A DNA stretch of 64,000 bases from Rhabdothermincola sp037478855. Its GTDB lineage: Bacteria; Actinomycetota; Acidimicrobiia; Acidimicrobiales; Acidimicrobilacustridaceae. Shown one piece after another: positions 8,610-16,279 of the stretch. The notes under the pieces were generated by a model, which worked only from the letters and a program-made list of their open reading frames with translations, was not told the DNA's origin and did not search any database. Positions within the stretch are counted from its first letter, which is position 1, and every line of letters begins with the position of its first letter. Position numbers and translations under genes: made by a program. The stretch spans positions 25,741 to 89,740 of the forward strand of contig JBBFLY010000002.1 of assembly GCA_037478855.1 (NCBI GenBank), read 5' to 3'.

Positions 8610-8767
8610 CAGGAGCGCGACGTGGCTTCCACCAGCTGACGTAGGAGCTCGGGGAGCCCACCGGTCTTGAGGTTGGCCATCACCCGCCCCGGCGGCGTCT
8701 CACCCCGTTCCCATTCCATCCACCACGCCAGCAGCTTCTCGGGATCGGGGGGCGGTCGCTCGTCCAT
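8609..8767 (-). CDS. small conserved-looking protein, 52 aa
   Basis: A short open frame starting MDERPPPDPEKLLAWWMEW and ending in LVEATSRS. Trp- and Glu-rich helix (AWWMEWERGE) followed by VMANLKTGGLPELLRQL. It is supported by one-base overlap with the Nudix gene, G/C-ending codons, and a TACGAT box exactly 6 nt upstream of the ATG, which suggests a leaderless transcript. I do not know a function. The compact charged helix could mediate protein-protein contact. Confidence 0.75.
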   Translation of the reverse strand: MDERPPPDPEKLLAWWMEWERGETPPGRVMANLKTGGLPELLRQLVEATSRS

Positions 8768-8773
8768 GCCGGC

Positions 8774-8779
8774 ATCGTA
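8774..8779 (-). promoter_or_regulatory. -10 box of leaderless promoter, 52-aa gene
   Basis: TACGAT on the minus strand ends 6 nt before the ATG at 8767. In actinobacteria such spacing marks leaderless mRNAs whose first base is the start codon. It faces the plus-strand box at 8789. Confidence 0.55.
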
Positions 8780-8788
8780 CCGAGGGCC

Positions 8789-8794
8789 TACGCT
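8789..8794 (+). promoter_or_regulatory. -10 box of leaderless promoter, potassium channel gene
   Basis: TACGCT ends 7 nt before the GTG at 8802. No Shine-Dalgarno precedes that GTG, so a leaderless transcript is the simplest reading. The box also decides the start codon chosen for the channel gene. Confidence 0.5.
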
Positions 8795-8801
8795 CCTTCA
8801 G

Positions 8802-9617
8802 GTGGTCGACGGCTCCTCCCCACACCGCGACGCACGCCAGGGCGGCGGGGAGGCCACTGGGGGCTCCCGGCGCGAACCGCACCACCTCCGCCGGGCGATC
8901 GTTCGTGACCTGCGCGGACCCGACAGCTACCTGCCGATCCTGCTGCTCTCCGTGGGGGTGATGCTGTCGTTTCCCCTCGCGGGGCTCAGCCAGCTCCTGT
9001 TCGGGTTCGTGACCCTGCCCATGACGCTCGGCATCGTGCACCTCGCCTTCCGGCGGATGCCGGTCCCGACCCGCACGAAGCACATCGTGCTCGCGCTCTG
9101 CATCGTCGGCACGCTCGCCGCGATCACCGCCAGCGTGGCGGACGAGGCGGGCGCGACCGCTGGCCGGCTGCCCACGGTGGTGTCGTCGATGGCGTTCGGG
9201 CTGCTGCTCGTCCTCACACTCCCGGCGATCACCGCCCGGGCGCTCCAGCACCGCCGGGTGACCCTCAACACCCTCGCCGCGGCCCTCTCCGCCTACCTGA
9301 TCATCGGGCTGTTCTTCAGCACCTTCTACCGGTTCCTCGACGCGATCGGCGGGGGCGGCTTCTTCGCCCAGACGACCCACCCGAACTACGGGGACTTCCA
9401 GTACTTCAGCTTCGTCACCCTCACCACCACCGGCTTCGGTGATCTCACGGCCGCCACCGCTCCGGGGCGCGCGGCGGTCATCGCGGAGGCGCTCATCGGC
9501 CAGGTCTTCCTGGTGACGATGGTGGCACGGGTCGTGTCGAACCTCGGACAGCAGATCCATCCGTCGCTCCGAGCACCCGACGGTGGTGACCGCACCACCC
9601 CGGAACCCGGCGAGTGA
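8802..9617 (+). CDS. potassium channel family membrane protein
   Basis: Integral membrane protein of 271 aa with about six hydrophobic segments. Four are N-terminal (for example YLPILLLSVGVMLSFPLAGL). Two C-terminal helices flank a pore loop with the K+ selectivity filter TTTGFGD. No RCK/TrkA-N domain and no Arg-rich S4 segment is visible, so it is probably a voltage-insensitive, ligand-free channel subunit forming tetramers. GTG 8802 is chosen from the TACGCT box; an ATG at 8766 would overlap the divergent gene. It converges on groEL. Confidence 0.85.
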   Translation: MVDGSSPHRDARQGGGEATGGSRREPHHLRRAIVRDLRGPDSYLPILLLSVGVMLSFPLAGLSQLLFGFVTLPMTLGIVHLAFRRMPVPTRTKHIVLALCIVGTLAAITASVADEAGATAGRLPTVVSSMAFGLLLVLTLPAITARALQHRRVTLNTLAAALSAYLIIGLFFSTFYRFLDAIGGGGFFAQTTHPNYGDFQYFSFVTLTTTGFGDLTAATAPGRAAVIAEALIGQVFLVTMVARVVSNLGQQIHPSLRAPDGGDRTTPEPGE

Positions 9618-9641
9618 GCGACGGCCGGGCCGGGACGCGAA

Positions 9642-9665
9642 GCGGCCGGCCCTGGGGCCGGCCGC
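9642..9665. terminator. hairpin between convergent channel and groEL genes
   Basis: A perfect 10-bp GC stem (GCGGCCGGCC / GGCCGGCCGC) with a CTGG loop sits between the two convergent stop codons. There is no T-run on either side. The position suggests a bidirectional terminator or transcript-end stabiliser. Confidence 0.6.
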
Positions 9666-9695
9666 ACTCGCGCACCAGAAGAGAGGCTCAACGCC

Positions 9696-11333
9696 TCACA
9701 TCATGCCGCCCATACCGCCCATGCCACCCATGCCGGCGGCCCCAGCGGGGTTGGGCTCCTCGGGCTTCTCCGCCACGAGGGTCTCCGTGGTCAGCAGCAG
9801 CCCAGCGATGGACGCCGCGTTCTGCAGGGCGGCGCGGGTCACCTTCGCCGGGTCGATCACGCCGGCCTTCAGGAGGTCGACGAACTCGCCGGTGGCGGCG
9901 TTGAAGCCGGTGGTGCCCGACTCCGCCTCGGCCTGCTGGACGATCACCGCACCCTCGAAGCCGGCGTTGTCGGCGATGAGCCGTGCCGGCGCCTCGAGCG
10001 CCCGGTGGATGATGCGGGCACCGGTGGCCTCATCACCCTCGAGCGACTCGGCGAGCTTGGTCACCGCCGGCCGGGTGCGAAGCAGGGCCGTGCCGCCGCC
10101 GGCGACCACGCCTTCCTCGATCGCGGCCCGGGTGGCCGACAGCGCATCCTCGATGCGGTGCTTCTTCTCCTTGAGCTCCACCTCGGTGGCCGCGCCGACC
10201 TTGATGACCGCGACGCCGCCGGACAACTTGGCCAGCCGCTCCTGGAGCTTCTCACGATCCCAGTCGGAGTCGGTCTCCTCGATCTCGCGCTTGATCTGCG
10301 CGATGCGGCCCTTGACGTCCTCCTCGGAGCCAGCGCCCTCCACAATCGTGGTGTCGTCCTTGGTGACCACGACCTTGCGGGCCCGGCCGAGCAGGTCGAG
10401 GGTGGTGTTCTCGAGCTTGAGGCCGACCTCCTCGGAGATCACCTGGCCGCCCGTGAGGATCGCCATGTCGGCTAGCATCGCCTTGCGGCGCTCGCCGAAG
10501 CCCGGGGCCTTGACCGCAACGGAGCTGAACGTGCCGCGGATCTTGTTGACGACGAGGGTGGCAAGCGCCTCGCCCTCGACGTCCTCGGCGACGACCAGCA
10601 GCGGCTTGCCGGCCTGCATGACCTTCTCCAGCACGGGGAGCAGGTCCTGCACCGAGCTGATCTTGCCGTTCACGAAGAGGATGTACGGATCATCCAGCAC
10701 GGCTTCCTGACGCTCGGGGTCGGTGACGAAGTAGGGCGACAGGTAGCCCTTGTCGAACTGCATGCCTTCGACGAACTCGAGCTCCATGCCGAAGGTGTTC
10801 GACTCCTCGACGGTGACCACGCCGTCCTTGCCGACCTTGTCGATGGCGTCGGCGATGACCTCCCCGATCGCCGGGTCAGCAGCCGAGATCGACGCCACCT
10901 GCGCGATCTCCGACTTGTCCTCGACGTCCTTGGCCTGCTCGCGGAGCGCCTCGACCGCGGCCTCGACCGCCTTCTCCATGCCTCGCTTGAGGCTGAGCGG
11001 GCTCGCACCAGCGGCCACGTTGCGCAGGCCCTCCCGGACCAGCGCCTGGGCGAGCACGGTGGCCGTCGTGGTGCCGTCGCCGGCGATGTCGTTGGTCTTG
11101 GTGGCGACCTCCTTCACCAGCTGGGCACCCATGTTCTCGAACGGGTCCTCGAGCTCGATCTCACGGGCGATCGAGACCCCGTCGTTGGTGATGGTCGGTG
11201 CGCCGAACTTCTTGTCGAGCACCACGTTGCGGCCCTTCGGGCCGAGGGTCACCTTGACCGCATCGGCGAGACGGTTCACACCCGCCTCGAGGCTGCGGCG
11301 GGCATCCTCGTCGAACTTCAGGATCTTGGGCAT
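9696..11333 (-). CDS. groEL: chaperonin GroEL (Hsp60)
   Basis: 60-kDa chaperonin that folds proteins inside a double heptameric ring with GroES and ATP. The 545-aa sequence has GDGTTTATVLAQ, the IAQVASISAADP region and a C-terminal GGMGGMGGMM tail. The tail is the folding-cage type, not the His-rich tail of many actinobacterial GroEL1 copies linked to groES. It lies 9 bp behind groES and shares its heat-shock control. Confidence 0.98.
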   Translation of the reverse strand: MPKILKFDEDARRSLEAGVNRLADAVKVTLGPKGRNVVLDKKFGAPTITNDGVSIAREIELEDPFENMGAQLVKEVATKTNDIAGDGTTTATVLAQALVREGLRNVAAGASPLSLKRGMEKAVEAAVEALREQAKDVEDKSEIAQVASISAADPAIGEVIADAIDKVGKDGVVTVEESNTFGMELEFVEGMQFDKGYLSPYFVTDPERQEAVLDDPYILFVNGKISSVQDLLPVLEKVMQAGKPLLVVAEDVEGEALATLVVNKIRGTFSSVAVKAPGFGERRKAMLADMAILTGGQVISEEVGLKLENTTLDLLGRARKVVVTKDDTTIVEGAGSEEDVKGRIAQIKREIEETDSDWDREKLQERLAKLSGGVAVIKVGAATEVELKEKKHRIEDALSATRAAIEEGVVAGGGTALLRTRPAVTKLAESLEGDEATGARIIHRALEAPARLIADNAGFEGAVIVQQAEAESGTTGFNAATGEFVDLLKAGVIDPAKVTRAALQNAASIAGLLLTTETLVAEKPEEPNPAGAAGMGGMGGMGGMM

Positions 11334-11342
11334 GGTCTGCTC

Positions 11343-11636
11343 CTACTTGGTGATGACGGCGAGCACGTCGCGAGCGTTGAGGATCAGGAGGTCCTCACCG
11401 TCAAGGGTGATCTCGGTGCCGCCGTACTTGCTGTAGACGACCGTGTCGCCCACCTTCACGTCGAGCGGGATGATCTCGCCGGTCTGCTCCGAGCGACGAC
11501 CGGGGCCCACCGCCAGCACCTCGCCCTGCTGGGGCTTCTCCTTGGCGGTGTCGGGGATGACCAGGCCGCTGGCGGTGGTCTCCTCGGACTCACCCGGCTT
11601 CACGACGATGCGGTCCTCGAGGGGCTGAAGGTTCAT
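11343..11636 (-). CDS. groES: co-chaperonin GroES (Hsp10)
   Basis: Heptameric lid of the GroEL chamber, 97 aa, beginning MNLQPLEDRIVVKPGE and containing the mobile-loop region EETTASGLVIPDTAKEKPQ. A GGAGG ribosome-binding site lies 7 nt before the ATG. The two overlapping CIRCE sites and a -35/-10 pair directly upstream show HrcA-controlled heat-shock expression with groEL. Confidence 0.98.
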   Translation of the reverse strand: MNLQPLEDRIVVKPGESEETTASGLVIPDTAKEKPQQGEVLAVGPGRRSEQTGEIIPLDVKVGDTVVYSKYGGTEITLDGEDLLILNARDVLAVITK

Positions 11637-11664
11637 GTGCGCGCCTCCATTTCGGCGAATCCGG

Positions 11665-11715
11665 TTGGCACTCTCATCGTTGGAGTGCTTAGCACTCTAC
11701 GAGTTCGAGTGCTAA
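11665..11715 (-). promoter_or_regulatory. tandem overlapping CIRCE operators (HrcA)
   Basis: A perfect CIRCE, TTAGCACTC-N9-GAGTGCTAA, lies at 11689-11715. A second near-perfect one, TTGGCACTC-N9-GAGTGCTTA, lies at 11665-11691. The two share the three bases TTA at 11689-11691. HrcA would repress groES-groEL here. The distal arm overlaps the -10 box. Confidence 0.93.
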
Positions 11716-11743
11716 TCGTAGGCAACGGCACCCGTGAGCACAA
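11715..11743 (-). promoter_or_regulatory. groESL promoter
   Basis: Minus strand TTGTGC (11738-11743), 17-bp spacer, TACGAT (11715-11720). The -10 abuts and overlaps by one base the outer CIRCE arm, so repressor binding would block the start site. Confidence 0.7.
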
Positions 11744-11807
11744 CCCCGAGCCTCACACCGGCGCCGAACCGCCTCCCCCAACCCCCGCACCGCCGGGATG
11801 CCCTCCC

Positions 11808-11858
11808 AACCGGGACACCGGTCGCGCCGCGACACGTGTTCCGCCGGGACACGGGGAC
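11808..11858. repeat. three tandem imperfect 17-bp repeats
   Basis: Units at 11808-11824, 11825-11841 and 11842-11858 are head to tail and share a (G/C)GACAC core after CCG. They lie in the 203-bp gap between tsaD and the groES promoter, about 65 bp upstream of the -35. The middle unit contains the palindrome ACACGTGT. Function unknown. Confidence 0.4.
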
Positions 11859-11918
11859 GCCACCGCCCCGAGACAGCGAACGCCGCAAGGTCAGCGGCCC
11901 GGATCGCCGCACGAGCAC

Positions 11919-12938
11919 CTAGGTCGGCAGCCGCAGGCTGGGATCGGCACCGACATCGAGCGGAGACGGCCCGTGGGCGCGCAAGCGCCACCACGCCGCA
12001 GCCGCCACCATCGCCGCGTTGTCGGTGCACATCGACCGGCTCGGCAGGAACGCCCGAAGCCCGTCCGCCTCGCAGACATCGAGGACCCGCTCCCGCAGCT
12101 GCGAGTTCGCCGCCACCCCACCAGCGAGCGCCAACCCCCTGGCCCCCGTCTCGCGAGCCGCCCGACGGGCCTTGGTGACCAGCACGTCGATAACCGCCTC
12201 CTGGAACGACGCCGCGACGTCAGCCGCGCGCACGTCGGGGTGCTTGCGGACGTAGTTGACCACCGCCGTCTTGAGCCCGCTGAAGGAGAAGTCGTAACCC
12301 TCCTCGAGCATCGCCCGCGGGAACGCGATGGCATCGGGCGATCCCTCCGGTGACAGCTGGTCGATCGCCGGCCCGCCCGGATACCCCAGACCGAGATAGC
12401 GGGCGACCTTGTCGAAGGCCTCCCCGGCGGCGTCGTCGATGGTCGAACCGAGCACCCGGTAGCGGCCGTGACCCTCCATCAGCACCAGCAGCGTGTGGCC
12501 ACCGGAGACCAGCAGCACCACGACCGGCAGCTCGAGCGCCGGGTCCTCGAGCAGCGCGGCGTAGAGGTGCGCCTCAAGGTGGTTCACCGCGACGAACGGC
12601 ACGCCCCACACCAGCGCGAGCGCCTTCGCGGCGCTCACCCCGACCAGCAGCGAACCGACCAGCCCCGGCCCCACCGTGGCCCCCACCGCATCGACCCGGT
12701 CATCGGTGATGCCAGCCTCGAGCAGCGCACGAGCGATGACCGGGGTGAGCAGCTCCACGTGGGCCCGGCTGGCGATCTCGGGCACGACCCCACCGAAGCG
12801 GGCGTGCAGATCGACCTGGCTCGACACGACCGACGAGAGGACCTCACGGGCGTCGACCACCACCGCTGCGGCGGTCTCGTCACACGAGGTCTCGATGCCG
12901 AGGATCCGCAGGCCCTCGCGATCGGCGTAGGCGTTCAC
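11919..12938 (-). CDS. tsaD: tRNA N6-adenosine threonylcarbamoyltransferase TsaD
   Basis: Transfers threonylcarbamoyl to A37 of ANN-decoding tRNAs (t6A). The 339-aa protein has the ASKHA-fold signature GIETSCDETAAAVV, metal-binding His residues in NHLEAHLYA, LLVSGGHT, and a late LALAGGVAANSQLR. It overlaps rimI by 4 bp and closes a udg-tsaE-tsaB-rimI-tsaD cluster that supplies every membrane-free t6A partner except TsaC. Confidence 0.97.
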   Translation of the reverse strand: MNAYADREGLRILGIETSCDETAAAVVVDAREVLSSVVSSQVDLHARFGGVVPEIASRAHVELLTPVIARALLEAGITDDRVDAVGATVGPGLVGSLLVGVSAAKALALVWGVPFVAVNHLEAHLYAALLEDPALELPVVVLLVSGGHTLLVLMEGHGRYRVLGSTIDDAAGEAFDKVARYLGLGYPGGPAIDQLSPEGSPDAIAFPRAMLEEGYDFSFSGLKTAVVNYVRKHPDVRAADVAASFQEAVIDVLVTKARRAARETGARGLALAGGVAANSQLRERVLDVCEADGLRAFLPSRSMCTDNAAMVAAAAWWRLRAHGPSPLDVGADPSLRLPT

Positions 12939-13498
12939 CAGCCGAGCTCCTCAACCTTCGTCGGTGTCGGCAAGCCGGCCTCGATCCGCGCCAGCCGAGC
13001 CTCGTACTCCGGGGCGTCCACCCCGCTGGCCCACATCACCAGCGCGTCCTCACCGATGTCGCTGTAGTAGTTGGCCCGGATGCCCGCCGGTGCGAACCCG
13101 AACCGCCGGTACAGCCGGATCGCCGGCTCGTTCGAGACGCGCACCTCGAGGGTCAGCGCGGCGGCTCCACGCTCCACGGCCTTCCGGGCGAGCACGAGCA
13201 TCAGGCGGGTGGCGATCCGACGACCCTGCCACCGGGGATCGACCGAGATGGTGGTGATGTGCGCATCGTCGCCAGCGAGCAGCGCCCCCGCATACCCGAC
13301 CACCTGTGAGCCGACCTTGGCGACGAGATAGATCCGGCCTTCCCGAGCCGCCAGCTCGCTCATGAACAGCCCGAGCGACCAGCCGCGATGCACCACCTGG
13401 CTCTCGATCCGCAGGACCGAGCGGAGATGCCGCCGACGCATGGGCATGATCCGCACGTCGAGGGCGGCAGGGTCGAGATCGTGCTCACGCAGCGCCAC
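12935..13498 (-). CDS. rimI: RimI-like N-acetyltransferase (GNAT)
   Basis: GNAT acetyltransferase, by family the enzyme that acetylates the N-terminal Ala of bS18. The acetyl-CoA motif is RWQGRRIATRL, and the C-terminal NEPAIRLYRRFGF is typical of RimI. At 187 aa it is longer than the usual ~150, with additions at both ends. The location between tsaB and tsaD is the classic rimI context. Substrate assignment rests on that context. Confidence 0.9.
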   Translation of the reverse strand: MALREHDLDPAALDVRIMPMRRRHLRSVLRIESQVVHRGWSLGLFMSELAAREGRIYLVAKVGSQVVGYAGALLAGDDAHITTISVDPRWQGRRIATRLMLVLARKAVERGAAALTLEVRVSNEPAIRLYRRFGFAPAGIRANYYSDIGEDALVMWASGVDAPEYEARLARIEAGLPTPTKVEELGW

Positions 13499-13501
13499 CG
13501 C

Positions 13502-14197
13502 TCAACGCTCCCTCATGGTCCAGTTCACCTCTGCATCCGGCTTGCGCAGATACAGCGGTGCCAGCTCCCAGGTCCGGACGAACTCCTCGCGAAGGGCGCG
13601 GGCGTGCGCGAGCTGCACGAGCGAGGTGGCCGACGGGTAGGCCAGACCTTCGTCGGCGATCTCGACCCGGGCCAGACCCTCGAACACCTCTCGGTAGCGC
13701 AGGGCGCCGTCTCCGACGAGGAGGCACTCCTCCCCGCGGGCCACGATCTCCGACGCCAGCTCATCTGCGGTGCCCACCTGGTAGTCGGTGAGCCGCTGCA
13801 CCCCACCGGGGACCTGCCGGTAGAAGGCGTGGAACAGCTCCCCGCGCCGGGCGTCGACCGCCGCGACGATCAGGCGTGGCGTGAAGCGCACCGGGAACGC
13901 CACCAGATCCAGGCTGGCCACCCCGATCATCGGCGCGCGCAGCGCGTGCGCCATCGCCTTCGCCGCGGCGATGCCCACCCGTAGCCCGGTGAACAGGCCT
14001 GGGCCGAGGTCGACGGCCACCACACTGATCTCCGACAGCTCGACGCGGGCCTGGCGACACGTGAACTCGATGGCAGGTGTGAGCAGCTCCGCGTGCTGGC
14101 GGCTACGAGCGGACTGGGTGGAGGCCAACACACCTTCATGACCGCCGACCGCCACGCTCACCTGTGGGGTGGCGGTGTCGATGCCAAGGATCAGCAC
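13502..14197 (-). CDS. tsaB: t6A synthesis protein TsaB
   Basis: Inactive ASKHA paralogue of TsaD that forms the TsaB-TsaD-TsaE complex. It starts MLILGIDTATPQVSVAV and has the conserved DLGPGLFTGLRVGIAAAK segment. At 231 aa it is normal length. It overlaps tsaE by 7 bp and is followed by rimI after 3 bp. Confidence 0.95.
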   Translation of the reverse strand: MLILGIDTATPQVSVAVGGHEGVLASTQSARSRQHAELLTPAIEFTCRQARVELSEISVVAVDLGPGLFTGLRVGIAAAKAMAHALRAPMIGVASLDLVAFPVRFTPRLIVAAVDARRGELFHAFYRQVPGGVQRLTDYQVGTADELASEIVARGEECLLVGDGALRYREVFEGLARVEIADEGLAYPSATSLVQLAHARALREEFVRTWELAPLYLRKPDAEVNWTMRER

Positions 14198-14697
14198 GGG
14201 GCCGCTCCTCCGAACGCCCAGCGGCTGAGCGCGGCCTGAAGCGCAGCGGCGCGGGCCGCCCAGCGGGTCCCGACGGGTCGGAGCTCGAACACCCGGTCAT
14301 CATCGCCCTCGCCGAAGCTGATGCGGATCTCGAGGAAGTCCGCGGGGAGGGCAGGGATGATGGCGTCACCCCACTCGACGAGGATGACACCGTCGCCATC
14401 GAGGAGCTCGGGCAGGCCGATGTCGAGCACCTCGGCGAGCTGTTCGAGCCGGTACACATCGAGGTGGTCGAGCCGGAGGCGACCTCGGTAGCGACTGTGG
14501 AGGGTGAAGGTGGGGCTCGTGATGGTGTCCGTCACCCCGAGGGCCCGGCCGAAGCCCTGCGCGAAGGTGGTCTTTCCCGCGCCCAGGTCCCCCGCGAGGA
14601 GGATGAGATCCCCTGGTCGCGCGAACTCCGCCAGGCTCGCCGCGAGCGCTCTGGTCTCGTGGGGACCATGGGTCGCGGCGGCGATCACGCCCGTCAC
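14191..14697 (-). CDS. tsaE: t6A synthesis ATPase TsaE
   Basis: P-loop ATPase that regulates the TsaB-TsaD complex. Walker A is GDLGAGKTTF (near residue 36), followed by SPTFTLHSRY and the LDHLDVYRL and VEWGD motifs of the family. The 168-aa protein has a slightly long C-terminus. It overlaps the glycosylase stop by 4 bp (GTGA) and tsaB by 7 bp. Confidence 0.95.
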   Translation of the reverse strand: MTGVIAAATHGPHETRALAASLAEFARPGDLILLAGDLGAGKTTFAQGFGRALGVTDTITSPTFTLHSRYRGRLRLDHLDVYRLEQLAEVLDIGLPELLDGDGVILVEWGDAIIPALPADFLEIRISFGEGDDDRVFELRPVGTRWAARAAALQAALSRWAFGGAAPC

Positions 14698-15272
14698 GAC
14701 AGCACGATCCCGCGTTCGGCGAGGGCCTGCTTGGCCCGGACGAGATCAGCGCGCATCTGCGCCAGCGGCGCCCCACCGCCTCGCAGCGCGTACGCGGGGT
14801 GCAGCGTGGGGATCAGCACGCCGTGCCGGAAGGGATAGGTACGTCCCCGCAGTCTGGTGACGCCCTCGGTGGTGTCGAGAAGCAGCTGCGCGGCGAACTT
14901 GCCGAGGGTCACCACCACCTCCGGACGGATGAGCTCGATCTGCCGCTCGAGGTAGGGCCTGCAAGCGGCGATCTCGTCGGGCTCGGGGTCACGGTTCCCC
15001 GGGGGCCGGCACTTCACCACGTTGGCGATGTAGACCCGATCACGAGTGATGCCAAGCTCCTCGTACAGCAGCTGGTCGAGCAGCTTCCCGGAGCGTCCGA
15101 CGAACGGGAGCCCCTGCCGGTCCTCCTCGGCGCCGGGCCCCTCCCCCACGAACATCAGCGGTGCCGTGGGATCACCCATCCCGAAGACCACCTGCGTCCG
15201 CCCCAGCCCCGCCAGCTTGCACGCCGTGCACGACAGCGCCTCGTCACGGAGGGTCTCGAAGGCGGTGGGCAC
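14694..15272 (-). CDS. type-4 uracil-DNA glycosylase, iron-sulfur
   Basis: Removes uracil from DNA. The 192-aa protein has a [4Fe-4S] ligand set of Cys pairs, SCTACKL near residue 15 and the later KCRPPGN and AACRPYL. It also carries the family motifs GEGPGAEED, PFVGRSGKLLD and HPAYALR. GTG 15272 is chosen because the conserved region begins immediately after it; upstream in-frame sequence is Arg/Ser-rich shadow. A TAGCCT box 8 nt upstream may make it leaderless. Confidence 0.92.
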   Translation of the reverse strand: MPTAFETLRDEALSCTACKLAGLGRTQVVFGMGDPTAPLMFVGEGPGAEEDRQGLPFVGRSGKLLDQLLYEELGITRDRVYIANVVKCRPPGNRDPEPDEIAACRPYLERQIELIRPEVVVTLGKFAAQLLLDTTEGVTRLRGRTYPFRHGVLIPTLHPAYALRGGGAPLAQMRADLVRAKQALAERGIVLS

Positions 15273-15366
15273 GGCGACCCAGGCTACTGTCCGATCCCGA
15301 CGAGCCGTCAGTCCGGCCGTGGCCCCACCCACGCCGGCGGAACGCTCGCCGATCCGTCCCGACCCG

Positions 15367-16236
15367 TCACCATGCCGACCCCGCGTGCGAGGCGAGGGAG
15401 CGGATGGCACGCGCCACGGCGACGACCGTGAGCGCCCGCACCAGCTCCGTGGACGCCGACACCCGGCGCGTCGCGGCGACGACCACCGCGTCACCATCGA
15501 CCAGCGTGTGCGGCGGGAAGATCGCCCGGGCGATGCCGTCGTGCGCGCCGTGCGCGGCGACCAGGCAGCCAGCCTTGTCGAGCGTCGCGTTGGTGGCCAC
15601 CACGCCGATGACGGTGTTCCCGAACCCGTGCGCCACCCCTTCACGGAAGCCCCCGTCGAGATCACGGGCGAGCACCCCGTCATCGATCTCGCCGAAGGCG
15701 TTCACCGCGATCAGCGTCGACACCACGACGTCGCCGTCCCGAACCGTGGAGGTGACCAGCCCGCCTGGTCGGGCGTGCTCGCGACCCCGCCACTTCCCCA
15801 CCGTCGCGCCGGCGCCCGCCCCGACCCTGCCGACCTCGACCGGCCCGGCTGTCGCCCGCTCACACGCGGCGTACCCCTCGTCGGGGCCGGGGCGCACGGA
15901 GCCGTCACCCTCGAGCAGGTCGAACAGGGACAGGCCCACCACGATCGGGACCGGTCCCGCGCCGGTGGGGAACCCTCTTCCCCGCGCCTCGAGCCACCGC
16001 ATCACCCCGTCCGCCGCGGCCAGACCGAACGCCGACCCACCCGAGAGCACGACCGCATCGACGCGCTCGACCAGACGCTCGGGCGCGAGCAGCTCGAACT
16101 CCCGTGTGGCGGGAGCGCCCCCACGGACCTCGCCGGATGCCACGGTGCCCGCGGGCAGCAGCACGACCGTGCAGCCGGTTCGCGCCCGCTCGTCCGTCCA
16201 GTGCCCGACCTCGATGCCGTCCACGTCAGTGATCAC
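15367..16236 (-). CDS. P1 family peptidase (DmpA/OAT superfamily)
   Basis: Self-processing N-terminal-nucleophile hydrolase family, usually aminopeptidases. It starts ITDVDGIEVGHWTDE and has the conserved LSGGSAFGLAAADGVMRWLE and VGAGAGATVGKW segments. The presumed cleavage/nucleophile region is VVATNATLDKAGC. Length is 289 aa. GTG 16236 is preferred because TACGTT ends 7 nt upstream, giving a leaderless start exactly at the family N-terminus. Substrate unknown. Confidence 0.88.
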   Translation of the reverse strand: MITDVDGIEVGHWTDERARTGCTVVLLPAGTVASGEVRGGAPATREFELLAPERLVERVDAVVLSGGSAFGLAAADGVMRWLEARGRGFPTGAGPVPIVVGLSLFDLLEGDGSVRPGPDEGYAACERATAGPVEVGRVGAGAGATVGKWRGREHARPGGLVTSTVRDGDVVVSTLIAVNAFGEIDDGVLARDLDGGFREGVAHGFGNTVIGVVATNATLDKAGCLVAAHGAHDGIARAIFPPHTLVDGDAVVVAATRRVSASTELVRALTVVAVARAIRSLASHAGSAW

Positions 16237-16242
16237 GGACAG

Positions 16243-16248
16243 CAACGT
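16243..16248 (-). promoter_or_regulatory. -10 box of leaderless promoter, P1 peptidase gene
   Basis: TACGTT on the minus strand ends 7 nt before the GTG start. It lies in the 43-bp gap after alr, so the peptidase gene probably has its own promoter. Confidence 0.5.
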
Positions 16249-16279
16249 AGAGCCAGCAGCACAGAGCCGCCCCCGAAGC

